From Ignavibacteria bacterium RIFOXYB12_FULL_35_14 (GTDB lineage: Bacteria; Bacteroidota; Ignavibacteria; Ignavibacteriales; Ignavibacteriaceae), in assembly GCA_001803045.1 (NCBI GenBank), contig MHAR01000008.1, forward strand, positions 116,877 to 180,876: a stretch of DNA of 64,000 nucleotides, read 5' to 3'. Below, one piece after another: positions 44,508 to 52,946 of this stretch. Made by a program: the position numbers and the translations under genes. The notes below the pieces were generated by a model. That model was not told the DNA's origin and ran no database searches. It worked only from the letters and a program-made list of their open reading frames with translations. Every line of letters begins with the position of its first letter. Position 1 is the first letter of the stretch.

Positions 44508-45995
44508 ATGAATTACAAAGGTATATTAGGAGCTGTGGTATTAATCTTCGTTGGAATTATTTTCGGTGCAATCTTGGTATCGGGTTTTGGAGTTGTGCGA
44601 CCAGGTTTAGCAGATATTAATCTTGGAGCGGCAAAACCACCTGTAAATCTTGATGCTAATGCTACAAGCTTCAGCAAAGCTTTCATCGAAGTAGCAGAAA
44701 AAGTTACACCAACAATTGTGCAGGTTTCAGTAGTATCTGAAAAAGAAAATCCACATTCAGATTTCTTTTTCTTTCCATTCAGAGATTTACCTAAAGGACA
44801 AAGGGGTTCCGGAAGTGGAATAATCATTTCTGAAGATGGTTACATCGTGACAAATAACCACGTTGTTGAAAAAGCTACAAAAGTTACTATTGGAATGTTC
44901 GATAAAAGAACTTTTGAAGCCCAAGTTGTCGGTACCGATCCTCTAACTGATTTAGCTGTAATTAAAATTGAAGCAAAGAATCTTCCTACTGCATACCTTG
45001 GTAATTCAGATGATTTGAAAGTTGGGCAGTGGGTCATGGCAATCGGAAATCCATTAGCTTTATCATCCACCGTTACTGCAGGAATTGTCAGTGCAATTGG
45101 TCGAGGACAATTAGGCTTGATTAAGGATAGTTATGGTGTTGAGAATTTTATTCAAACTGATGCTGCAATAAATCCCGGTAACAGCGGCGGTGCTCTTGTT
45201 GATTTATCAGGTTCAGTTATAGGAGTAAATTCCGCAATTGCTGCCGGCAATACCGGAACTTATATTGGTTATGGATTTGCTATTCCAATCAATCTAGTTA
45301 AGTCTGTTGCGAAAGATTTAATTGCGCATGGTAAAATTAGCCGCGGTTATATTGGTGTGAATATTGGTGAAGTTGACGATGCGATGGCAAAATCATTAGG
45401 ACTTGATAAACCGAAAGGAATTATTGTTCAAGGTCTTGTTGAAGGTGGAGCAGCTTCTAAAGCCGACATCAAAGAAGGCGACGTTATTCTTAAAGTTGAT
45501 GGGAGAGAAGTAAATCAACCAAATCAATTGCAGGGATACATTGCATCGAAATCAGCGGGTACCACAGTTAAGATGACTTTATTTCGAGATGGAAGAGAAA
45601 TAGAGCGCGAAGTTACTTTGAAGGCAAGAGATGAAAATTCGAAGAGTGAACTCGTTGCCAATAAGGAAAAAGATAACGAAGTAAACAGCGAATCAAAATC
45701 TTCAACCGCACAATTCGATGGTGTCGGTTTCTCAGTAAAGAATCTTTCTTCAAAAGAAAAATCCGATTTGAAAGTTGACCACGGTGTGATTATCACTGAA
45801 GTAAAACCTTTTAGTAAAGCTGAAGACAGACAATTGGCAAAAGGGTTTATTATTCTTGAAGCTGATAAGAAGAAAATTAATTCAGTCAGCGATCTTCGTA
45901 ACATCATAAAGGATAAAAAAGGTTCTGCGCTTTTATTGAAACTTCAGGATGGCCGTGGAAACAATTTCTTCAGAGGGATTGAAATTCCGGAATAA
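44508..45995 (+). CDS. HtrA/DegP-type periplasmic serine protease with two PDZ domains
   Basis: 495 residues. The N-terminal helix (about 6-28) is a signal anchor or signal peptide. The catalytic triad is clear: H118 in VTNNHVVE, D148 in DPLTDLAVIK, S226 in NPGNSGGALVD. The first PDZ domain follows (ISRGYIGVNIGEVDDAMAKS onward, to about 375). After a charged linker (about 380-405) comes a second PDZ-like domain (VGFSVKNLSSKEKSDL, split). This is the Do/DegP layout, a protease/chaperone for misfolded envelope proteins. AGAGG before ATG 44508. It probably has its own promoter in the 29-base gap or reads through from recO. Confidence 0.95.
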   Translation: MNYKGILGAVVLIFVGIIFGAILVSGFGVVRPGLADINLGAAKPPVNLDANATSFSKAFIEVAEKVTPTIVQVSVVSEKENPHSDFFFFPFRDLPKGQRGSGSGIIISEDGYIVTNNHVVEKATKVTIGMFDKRTFEAQVVGTDPLTDLAVIKIEAKNLPTAYLGNSDDLKVGQWVMAIGNPLALSSTVTAGIVSAIGRGQLGLIKDSYGVENFIQTDAAINPGNSGGALVDLSGSVIGVNSAIAAGNTGTYIGYGFAIPINLVKSVAKDLIAHGKISRGYIGVNIGEVDDAMAKSLGLDKPKGIIVQGLVEGGAASKADIKEGDVILKVDGREVNQPNQLQGYIASKSAGTTVKMTLFRDGREIEREVTLKARDENSKSELVANKEKDNEVNSESKSSTAQFDGVGFSVKNLSSKEKSDLKVDHGVIITEVKPFSKAEDRQLAKGFIILEADKKKINSVSDLRNIIKDKKGSALLLKLQDGRGNNFFRGIEIPE

Positions 45996-46134
45996 TGGAA
46001 TAATCCATATAGACTATTTAGGTTCCTAGACTTTACAGATTTATTGAGAACTTGTGAGCATAAGCAAGTCAAATAAGTGTATATTTTGAATTTATAAGTG
46101 CTATATTATTGCATTAAAAAAATGGAATTGTCCA

Positions 46135-46473
46135 ATGAATAACGGAAAACCAAAAACTCTTAAATTTAGTTATAATAAAACCTCCAATTATCGTACATAT
46201 AATGTGGATGGAGTATTTGGTGGATTAGCTCCCAAAAACAAAATTTTCATTGAATTTTTTAGTGAAAAATTCCCGATTCCTGATTCAGTCATTCACGAAA
46301 TTTCGGAAGATAAAACTTTAGGAAAAGAGATTGAGAAAAAAGGTTTTGAGGGAATTGTAAGAGAAATAGAGTGTGGAATCTATTTAGATATAGCGACTGC
46401 TGTAGCTATCGCTGATTGGTTACATGCAAGGGTTGATGAATTTAAAAAATTAAAGACTGAGAAAGGTAATTAA
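46135..46473 (+). CDS. Hypothetical protein 1 of an unrecognised three-gene cassette
   Basis: 112 residues. I do not recognise it. The sequence has a beta-rich first half (KFSYNKTSNYRTYNVDG, VFGGLAPKNKIFIEFFSE, FPIPDSVIHEI) followed by REIECGIYLDIATAVAIADWL and a helical tail. The strand-strand-helix plan with a final helix is reminiscent of DUF3467-like proteins, a weak resemblance. No signal peptide. No clear ribosome-binding site lies upstream. It is followed one base after its stop by the second cassette gene. Confidence 0.6.
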   Translation: MNNGKPKTLKFSYNKTSNYRTYNVDGVFGGLAPKNKIFIEFFSEKFPIPDSVIHEISEDKTLGKEIEKKGFEGIVREIECGIYLDIATAVAIADWLHARVDEFKKLKTEKGN

Positions 46474-46474
46474 T

Positions 46475-46906
46475 ATGGAAGTTGCTTGTAATTTTAATTA
46501 TTACTGGGCATTATTCCCTGTTTTTACAAAGGCGGGTTCAGCTGGAGTTATCAGAATTCCAAATACATCATCGGGAACTATCCAAGAATATTTTGTTCAT
46601 AATGAGAGTAAGGATTTATACTCTCCAGAGTTAATTGATCTATACGACTTAATTGATCATAGATTTAAATTAAAAAAGCCAATTCAAGTGAAGATCATAA
46701 GAGATGAACTCGATACTATTGGCGAAATAAATGAATTGGGAATATATGCTTTTGGGAACTCCCAGTTTGAGGTGTTGAGGGAAATTAATAAAGATGTTAC
46801 CGAGTTATTCGAGGAATTATTCAATATAAGTGAAAATCAGTTAGGCAAGTTACCTAGGAAATGGAAAGAAACGTTATTGGAATATGTAGAAAAAGAGGAT
46901 GAATGA
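46475..46906 (+). CDS. Hypothetical protein 2 of the three-gene cassette
   Basis: 143 residues, acidic, cytoplasmic. The core ELGIYAFGNSQFEVLREINKD followed by TELFEEL (residues quoted in parts: ELGIYAFGNSQFEVL) resembles the strand-plus-helix pattern of HicB-like antitoxin domains (alpha-beta, then EAL..L..D). The N-terminus (MEVACNFNYYWALFPVF) is unlike typical HicB. The last four bases overlap the next start (ATGA), so translation of genes 2 and 3 is coupled. Confidence 0.6.
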   Translation: MEVACNFNYYWALFPVFTKAGSAGVIRIPNTSSGTIQEYFVHNESKDLYSPELIDLYDLIDHRFKLKKPIQVKIIRDELDTIGEINELGIYAFGNSQFEVLREINKDVTELFEELFNISENQLGKLPRKWKETLLEYVEKEDE

Positions 46907-47187
46907 TAAGAGATTTTACAGAAAAGGAAATTAGAAAGGCGATTCTTAATAAAGTAAATCCTAAAATAACTCATAAAGCTAAGCATTGGAAAGGTTCAAT
47001 TTATTTGGACAATATTTTCATTTCAAAAGTAAAAATTCCAAATGAACATATAAGAGTTATGAAAGAAAAAAAGTCAAGCTTCATTGCCAAAAGTTTAAGA
47101 CTAGAACATGATAAGTTTAATGAGTTAGTAGAATGTTCATTAAAAGGGCCACAATATTATAAATTACAGAAAGAATTAGGCACTTGA
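46903..47187 (+). CDS. Hypothetical protein 3 of the three-gene cassette (small, basic)
   Basis: 94 residues, rich in lysine (pI clearly basic). Pattern: HKAKHWKGSIYLDNIFISK, KIPNEHIRVMKEKKSS, FIAKSLRLEHDKFNELVECS, LKGPQYYKLQ. The strand-turn-strand followed by a helix and an FxxLVxCxLxxxxY ending suggests a small RNA- or protein-binding fold, distantly like HicA-type toxins, but I cannot confirm it. It overlaps gene 2 by four bases. A strong intrinsic terminator lies 55 bases after its stop, closing the cassette. Confidence 0.6.
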   Translation: MIRDFTEKEIRKAILNKVNPKITHKAKHWKGSIYLDNIFISKVKIPNEHIRVMKEKKSSFIAKSLRLEHDKFNELVECSLKGPQYYKLQKELGT

Positions 47188-47241
47188 CATCCCATTGATT
47201 TTTGCTTTTAATAATTAAGAACATAGCAAATATTTTCAGAC

Positions 47242-47268
47242 GCCCGACTAATCATCGGGCTTTTTTTT
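47242..47268 (+). terminator. Intrinsic terminator closing the three-gene cassette
   Basis: GCCCGA (47242-47247), loop CTAATCA, TCGGGC (47255-47260) and eight T residues (47261-47268). A textbook hairpin with U tract. It separates the cassette from aroC. Confidence 0.9.
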
Positions 47269-47296
47269 ATATTTGCCCAAACAATAAAGTAATATT

Positions 47297-48529
47297 ATGG
47301 TAAGATTTCTTACATCAGGCGAGTCTCACGGTAAATCACTTGCAACAATCGTCGAGGGATTTCCTTCCAATATAAAACTGCGAAAAGATTATATCGATTT
47401 TCATTTGAAGAGAAGACAAGCAGGCTACGGTCGTGGTCAAAGAATGAAAATTGAATCGGATTCGGTAGAAATAATATCGGGAATCCGTTTCGGGAAATCA
47501 CTCGGTTCGCCAATATGTTTGCTCATCAAAAATAATGATTGGGAAAATTGGATAGCGATTATGTCCAGCGAAATTCCGTCATCCAGTTTTGTTTATGATA
47601 AGATTAGCATTCCTCGTCCTGGTCATGCTGATCTGGTAGGAATCTCAAAATACAATTATGATGATATTCGCAATTCAATTGAAAGATCAAGTGCGAGAGA
47701 AACAGCATCGCGAGTTGCTGCAGGAACTGTTGCTCGAAAATTTTTAGAGGAATTTGGAATTACAATTGGAAGCTATGTGGAAAGCATAAGTGGCATTTAT
47801 TCTAAAAAAAATTATTTACAAAATCTTCTGATGAATAAAACTTCGAGGAATTTTTCAGCCTGGCGAATTGCAGAAAGTGCAGATAAGAGTGATGTGAGGG
47901 TTTTAGATAATAATCAGGAAGAACGCATAATCCGAAAAATTAAGTATGCAAAAAAAAATGGGGATACTCTTGGAGGAACATTTGTGACTATTGCCACGGG
48001 AGTTCCAGTTGGTTTAGGAAGCTTTATGCACTATGATCGAAGACTTGATGCGGCAATAGGTCACTCAATCATGTCAATTAATGCAGTTAAAGGAGTTGAA
48101 ATCGGAAATGGCTTTGATGCAGCAGAAAAATTTGGTTCTCAAGTTCATGATGAGATATTTATAAAGGACAATATTTTTACACGCAAAACAAATCGGTCTG
48201 GCGGAATTGAAGGGGGAGTCTCAACTGGATTACCAATTATAGTTCGAGCATCTATGAAACCGATATCAACGTTGATGAAACCTTTGCAAACCATTGATCT
48301 CAAAACAATGAAAAAAGTAGAAGCAAGACGCGAGCGAAGTGATTTTGTTGCTGTTCCAGCTTGTGCAGTAATCAGCGAGTCCATGCTTGCTTGGATATTA
48401 GCTGAATTTTTTATCGAAAAGTTCGGCGGCGATTCAATTGAAGAAACAAAGGATAATTTTAGCAACTACACTAAAAAATTGCAGAAGCGTATTGCCAAAA
48501 ATTTTAGTGGATGGTACAAAGATTTTTGA
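47297..48529 (+). CDS. aroC: Chorismate synthase
   Basis: Converts EPSP to chorismate with reduced FMN, the last step of the shikimate pathway. 410 residues with GESHGKSLATIVEGFPS at the N-terminus, RRQAGYGRG, RPGHADLVG, RSSARETASRVAAGTVAR and GIEGGVSTGLPI, all in order. ATG 47297 is 37 bases after the stem of the upstream terminator, so the promoter must lie in or near that short gap. Slightly longer than typical (about 360-400) but complete. Confidence 0.96.
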   Translation: MVRFLTSGESHGKSLATIVEGFPSNIKLRKDYIDFHLKRRQAGYGRGQRMKIESDSVEIISGIRFGKSLGSPICLLIKNNDWENWIAIMSSEIPSSSFVYDKISIPRPGHADLVGISKYNYDDIRNSIERSSARETASRVAAGTVARKFLEEFGITIGSYVESISGIYSKKNYLQNLLMNKTSRNFSAWRIAESADKSDVRVLDNNQEERIIRKIKYAKKNGDTLGGTFVTIATGVPVGLGSFMHYDRRLDAAIGHSIMSINAVKGVEIGNGFDAAEKFGSQVHDEIFIKDNIFTRKTNRSGGIEGGVSTGLPIIVRASMKPISTLMKPLQTIDLKTMKKVEARRERSDFVAVPACAVISESMLAWILAEFFIEKFGGDSIEETKDNFSNYTKKLQKRIAKNFSGWYKDF

Positions 48530-48609
48530 TTAATCTATTTGGCCTGAAAGCAAATCAATGGCACCACTATGTGGTTCTATTGACTCGATTATTATAGAGG
48601 AATTAGCCG

Positions 48610-49254
48610 ATGATTAAAGTCGAAAAATTTGTTTTTAACCCATTTTCAGAAAACACCTTCATTCTTTGGGATGATGAATCAAAAGAAGCAATAATAGTTG
48701 ATCCGGGTTGTTCAGATGAAGGTGAAGAAAATATCTTGATTGAATTTATCTCTACAAATGAATTAAAGTTAAAATATCTCATTAACACGCATTGTCACAT
48801 TGATCATATTTTTGGATGCAAATTCATCAAAGAAAAATACAATCCAACCTTTCTGGTTCCTGAAAAGGATTTACCATTATTACAGAATGCTGCAAAACAA
48901 GCCGAAATGCTCGGAGTTGAAATTAGAAACCCACCTCAACCGGATCAGCTTCTCTATGAAGAGTTAGCCTTAACTCTAAACCAGTCTGAAATTAAGTCTA
49001 TCTTCACGCCGGGGCACACGCCCGGTGAGTTCTGCCTCTATCTTGAAAATGAGAAAATCCTAATCTCAGGAGATGTTCTTTTCAAGGCAAGCATTGGCAG
49101 AACCGATCTCTGGGGTGGGAATTACAACACATTGATCAACTCGATAAATACAAAATTGTTAGTTCTCCCGAATGATGTGAAAGTCTATCCAGGTCATGGA
49201 GAAGAAACCACGATTGGCTATGAGAAAGAGAACAATCCATTTCTAAATTCCTAG
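48610..49254 (+). CDS. Metallo-beta-lactamase-fold hydrolase (glyoxalase II-like)
   Basis: 214 residues, cytoplasmic. The zinc motif is THCHIDHIFG (about 60-69, HxHxDH). Further His ligands are in FTPGHTPGEFCLY and YPGHGEETTIGYE. The Asp in ISGDVLFK bridges the metals. The length is that of the YcbL/GloB-like group, whose members hydrolyse hydroxyacyl-glutathione or related thioesters; the true substrate is unknown. It lies 80 bases after aroC. Confidence 0.92.
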   Translation: MIKVEKFVFNPFSENTFILWDDESKEAIIVDPGCSDEGEENILIEFISTNELKLKYLINTHCHIDHIFGCKFIKEKYNPTFLVPEKDLPLLQNAAKQAEMLGVEIRNPPQPDQLLYEELALTLNQSEIKSIFTPGHTPGEFCLYLENEKILISGDVLFKASIGRTDLWGGNYNTLINSINTKLLVLPNDVKVYPGHGEETTIGYEKENNPFLNS

Positions 49255-49443
49255 GGCACGACCTCCTGGTTTTCCAGAATTATTTAGGACGCCAACGGCG
49301 GATCGATTAGGTCCTGACCGCCCTTTGAGGTGATCGATCCAACAACCAAAAAAAATTTCTTCGTAAAACAAACTACATAGAGAAACAGGATTTGTTAAAA
49401 ATCATATTTTTTTACACCTAATTGAGTCGCACATGTACCTATT

Positions 49444-49495
49444 AGATATGCCAGATTTCACGTTGTGTTTAGTGAAGTCAAAATCTGGCATATCT
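49444..49495. repeat. Palindromic repeat, family D copy 1 (perfect)
   Basis: AGATATGCCAGATTT (49444-49458) and AAATCTGGCATATCT (49481-49495) are exact complements over a 22-nt loop. Identical arms occur at 63676-63728. Confidence 0.92.
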
Positions 49496-49501
49496 TGTTA
49501 A

Positions 49502-49553
49502 ACAAACACGGTTCCTTGCCCACGAAATGCTTTCATTTAGGAACTGGTTTTGT
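49502..49553. repeat. Palindromic repeat, family A copy 3 (degenerate)
   Basis: ACAAACACGGTTCCT (49502-49516) and AGGAACTGGTTTTGT (49539-49553) keep the family A core with mismatches near the middle of the stem, loop 22 nt. It begins six bases after a family D copy. Confidence 0.75.
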
Positions 49554-49653
49554 ATGGTTGTTCATAAGAATCTTATTGAAATGCTAATCCTCAATCCATA
49601 TATTAGCACTCACAAATATTCATTTCGTGTCATCAAAATAGAATTTTAATAGT

Positions 49654-50415
49654 TTGCTTAAATCCGAAAAATATTCTATACATTATTTGGTGCTTTTGTA
49701 TCTGCTAATGTGGATTTTGCTGTTTGAGATTATCCTGCCGGTGAATAACATCCTCCCGAAGCCCAGTATCGTTTTACAATCCTTTGATGATCTGTTGCAG
49801 AAATATCAATTAGGCTGGAATTATTTGTCAACGCTTTCAGCTATTTATTTACCAATGCTCGTAGCTCACTACATCTGCAAATTCCTTTTCCCGGTAATTT
49901 TACAGAAAAATGTTTTCTCAGATATTGTTTTGTCATTGCAATGGTTTTCAAGAAATATTCCAGGAATAATTTTAGCGATGATTCTTATTTATTGGTTCCC
50001 AAGATCAGAAGTTACCAAGTTCATCTTTGCATTTTTAATTTCATTTACTTCTTTCATGTTTAAATCCAAATACATGGCTGAAATCAACCTTGGGCGGATC
50101 GGCTCGGAATATTCTCTTTCTTTGCAGTCGTTTGGAATTGGGACAAATTCAATTTCTCGGGAAGTGATTTGGAAAGCGATTCAACCGAACTTAATGGCTC
50201 ACATCATTCGACAAAATATTTATTTGTGGGCTTCTGTTATCATTTTTGAATATGTTAACCTTGGCTTCGGAATAGGAACCTTGTTGAGGAAAATTCTACA
50301 ATTCAGAGACTTATCTGCACTTGTTATGATATTTATAATAATCGGAATATCTATTTTCATAAGTATGCAGTTACTCAAATTAATCAAGAATAAATTTCAT
50401 TTCTGGAAAGCATAA
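49654..50415 (+). CDS. ABC transporter permease, NitT/TauT (SsuC)-like
   Basis: 253 residues, five or six helices. The permease signature is SLQSFGIGTNSISREVIWKA (about 168-187), where the family EAA loop has mostly diverged, followed by QPNLMAHIIRQNIYLWASVI. The start is TTG 49654 and no stronger start is nearby. It pairs with the ATPase three bases downstream. No substrate-binding protein gene is near, so this is an orphan importer-like pair or it borrows a binding protein encoded elsewhere. Confidence 0.8.
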   Translation: MLKSEKYSIHYLVLLYLLMWILLFEIILPVNNILPKPSIVLQSFDDLLQKYQLGWNYLSTLSAIYLPMLVAHYICKFLFPVILQKNVFSDIVLSLQWFSRNIPGIILAMILIYWFPRSEVTKFIFAFLISFTSFMFKSKYMAEINLGRIGSEYSLSLQSFGIGTNSISREVIWKAIQPNLMAHIIRQNIYLWASVIIFEYVNLGFGIGTLLRKILQFRDLSALVMIFIIIGISIFISMQLLKLIKNKFHFWKA

Positions 50416-50418
50416 ACT

Positions 50419-51210
50419 TTGAGAGAAAATATCTTAGAGATAAAGAACTTAAGTAAATCGTACTACAACGATTCTGGTACAAGACAGATCGTTCTTGAGG
50501 GTATGAATTTCCAAATAAAGTCAGACGAAAATGCTGGTTCATTTGTTTCCATACTTGCACCATTTGGTTCAGGTAAAACAACTTTGCTGAAAATATTTGC
50601 GGGTCTAGAAAACTCTGAGGGTAAAGTTTGTCTAAACGGAAAAAGAATTACAGAACCTACTGGTGAAATCATTTACATTCCCGAACAATCGTCATCGTTT
50701 CCATGGTTGAATGTTAAAGAAAATATCGAACTGCCATCGAAACTTTATAAACGAGGAGGCAAAAAGTTCACCTTCAACGTAAACGAACTCATTAATTTGG
50801 TTGGTTTGAGCGGTTATGAGAATTTCTATACCTCATCTTCAACATCGGGATTTCGGCTCAGAATTGCTATTGCCAGGGCATTATCTTTTGATCCTAAATT
50901 CATTTTACTTGATGATGTTCTAAAAAATTTAGATGGTGAAACACGCTCGGAACTTATCGAACTGCTTAGAGTTTTAACTGCCGAAAAAAACATATCATTC
51001 CTTTTGGCAACCACAAACATATCCGACGCAATTTTACTATCTCACAAAATATTTTTGATGAGAAAAAATCCCGGTCAAATCCTCAAAGAAATAGAGATTA
51101 CTGAATATTCTCAAATCCACAATTCGGAAATTATTACGAAGTATAAAAATGAGATTGAGATTGAATTGAAATCTCACGGTATGTTTCACTCCGTTTTAGT
51201 TTCTCCTTAG
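50419..51210 (+). CDS. ABC transporter ATPase with degenerate signature, partner of the NitT-like permease
   Basis: 263 residues from TTG 50419. Walker A is APFGSGKTT. The Q-loop segment is IPEQSSSFPWLNV, as in SsuB/TauB-type ATPases. The ABC signature, normally LSGGQ, reads TSGFRLRIAIARAL, so the G-Q core is lost. Walker B is FILLDDVLKNLD, with Asp in place of the catalytic Glu. The H-loop position reads LATTN instead of a His. These three changes together would be expected to slow or prevent ATP hydrolysis by this subunit. It may act with another ATPase or serve a regulatory function. Confidence 0.82.
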   Translation: MRENILEIKNLSKSYYNDSGTRQIVLEGMNFQIKSDENAGSFVSILAPFGSGKTTLLKIFAGLENSEGKVCLNGKRITEPTGEIIYIPEQSSSFPWLNVKENIELPSKLYKRGGKKFTFNVNELINLVGLSGYENFYTSSSTSGFRLRIAIARALSFDPKFILLDDVLKNLDGETRSELIELLRVLTAEKNISFLLATTNISDAILLSHKIFLMRKNPGQILKEIEITEYSQIHNSEIITKYKNEIEIELKSHGMFHSVLVSP

Positions 51211-51267
51211 TATAAGTTTGAAACACTTAAGTGGTATAATAATTGTAAAATATTGAAAGATAAAGAG

Positions 51268-52815
51268 ATGACAGATCAAAGGTTCGAAGAATTATTAAAA
51301 ATAAAGGAAACCGCTAAGCTTGGCGGCGGTGCTAAAAGAATTCAGCTTCAACATGAAAAAGGTAAGTTGACTGCCCGCGAAAGAATTGAATTGTTGGCCG
51401 ATGAAGGTAGTTTCGAGGAAGTTGATATGTTCGTAAAACATCGCTCTAAAGATTTTGGTTTAGATAAAGAGCAATATTTAGGCGATGGAGTAGTAACCGG
51501 TTTTGCCAAAATTGACGGAAGGTCTGTCGCTCTTTTTAGTCAAGATTTTACAGTGTTTGGTGGTTCATTATCAGAGACGCATGCAGAAAAAATTGTTAAA
51601 ATTATGAATATGGCAATGAAGATAGGAATTCCGGTTATCGGATTAAATGATTCTGGTGGCGCTAGAATTCAGGAAGGGGTAGTGAGTCTAGGCGGATATG
51701 CTGATATTTTCCTTCTTAATACTTTAGCTTCGGGAGTAATCCCCCAGATTTCAGTTGTAATGGGTCCATGCGCAGGTGGAGCCGTTTATTCTCCGGCAAT
51801 TACAGATTTTATTTTTATGGTAAGAAATTCAAGTTATATGTTCGTTACGGGGCCAAATGTGGTTAAAACTGTTACACACGAAGATGTTTCGTTTGAAGAT
51901 TTGGGCGGTGCAGAAACTCATGCAACAAAAAGCGGAGTTGCTCATTTTATTTATGATAATGAAATTGAAACTTTGAATAATGTGCGCCGTTTATTCAATT
52001 ATTTTCCTTTGAACTTCATGGACCACGCTGTTGAAAAGGAATTTGACCTTGAGTCACTTAAACCGGATGTTAGGTTGGATCAGATTATTCCCGATAATCC
52101 AAATAAGCCATATAATATGAAAATGGTCGTCAATTTGTTAGTTGATGATGAAGACTTTATGGAAATTCATAGTGAATATGCAGAGAATATCATTACCGGG
52201 TTTGGTAGAATAGGTGGAATGTCGGTTGGAATCATAGCTAATCAACCTCAGGTGTTGGCTGGTGTTCTTGATATCAATGCTTCTGTTAAAGGGGCGAGAT
52301 TTGTAAGATTTTGTGATGCGTTCAATATTCCGTTGTTGGTTTTGGTTGATGTTCCAGGGTTTCTTCCGGGAACAGAACAAGAGTGGAATGGGATTATCCG
52401 ACATGGTTCCAAATTGCTTTATGCTTTCTGTGAAGCCACTGTTCCTAAGGTTACGGTGATTACACGGAAAGCTTATGGCGGTGCTTACGATGTTATGAAT
52501 TCGAAGCATATTAGAGGCGACTTCAATTTTGCATGGCCTTCAGCGGAGATTGCCGTTATGGGACCAAAGGGAGCAGTTGAGATAATCTTCAAAAAGGAGA
52601 TTTCGAAAGCTATTAATCCGGTAGAGGAATTATCAAACAAGTTGAGTGAATATATTGCGAAATTCGCTAATCCTTATACTGCAGCCGAAAGAGGATTTAT
52701 TGACGACGTAATTGTACCAAATGAGACAAAGATTAAATTGATTAGTGCGTTCAACCTTTTAAGAAATAAAGTTGATAAAAACCCTAAAAAGAAACATGGT
52801 AACATTCCACTTTAA
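51268..52815 (+). CDS. Acyl-CoA carboxylase carboxyltransferase (PccB-like beta subunit)
   Basis: 515 residues from ATG 51268 ([14 protein letters not shown]). An in-frame TTG at 51253 has no ribosome-binding site. Two crotonase-like halves: the first has [30 protein letters not shown] and [14 protein letters not shown]; the second has [22 protein letters not shown] and [20 protein letters not shown] and YGGAYDVM frame the oxyanion holes. This is the propionyl-CoA carboxylase beta / methylmalonyl-CoA decarboxylase alpha family. No biotin carboxylase or biotin carrier gene lies in the window. It could make methylmalonyl-CoA, or work in reverse as part of a sodium-pumping decarboxylase. Confidence 0.93.
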   Translation: MTDQRFEELLKIKETAKLGGGAKRIQLQHEKGKLTARERIELLADEGSFEEVDMFVKHRSKDFGLDKEQYLGDGVVTGFAKIDGRSVALFSQDFTVFGGSLSETHAEKIVKIMNMAMKIGIPVIGLNDSGGARIQEGVVSLGGYADIFLLNTLASGVIPQISVVMGPCAGGAVYSPAITDFIFMVRNSSYMFVTGPNVVKTVTHEDVSFEDLGGAETHATKSGVAHFIYDNEIETLNNVRRLFNYFPLNFMDHAVEKEFDLESLKPDVRLDQIIPDNPNKPYNMKMVVNLLVDDEDFMEIHSEYAENIITGFGRIGGMSVGIIANQPQVLAGVLDINASVKGARFVRFCDAFNIPLLVLVDVPGFLPGTEQEWNGIIRHGSKLLYAFCEATVPKVTVITRKAYGGAYDVMNSKHIRGDFNFAWPSAEIAVMGPKGAVEIIFKKEISKAINPVEELSNKLSEYIAKFANPYTAAERGFIDDVIVPNETKIKLISAFNLLRNKVDKNPKKKHGNIPL

Positions 52816-52946
52816 TTTTATTGGATGATGACTATTCATATCATAACTGATTGATTTAATTATAAATAGATAATTTATTTAATTATTTACTTGAAATTTC
52901 TAATAATATAACTTATATTCTCGATCAAAATAATAATGGTGGTATA

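Larger units (their letters stand above)
49255..49653. other. Repeat-rich intergenic region
   Basis: 399 bases with no gene. It contains a diverged block (about 49288-49340) with GGCGGATCGAT and ATCGATCC arms and GGTCCTGACCGCC inside, loosely like the middle of the MITE-like element. A perfect family D palindrome (49444-49495) and a degenerate family A palindrome (49502-49553) follow, side by side with six bases between them. A promoter for the ABC genes is expected near 49560-49650 but is not clear. Confidence 0.6.

Noticed and set aside
44513-45907. Minus-strand frames opposite htrA
   Set aside because: The plus strand encodes an intact catalytic triad and PDZ domains; the opposite frames lack any motif.
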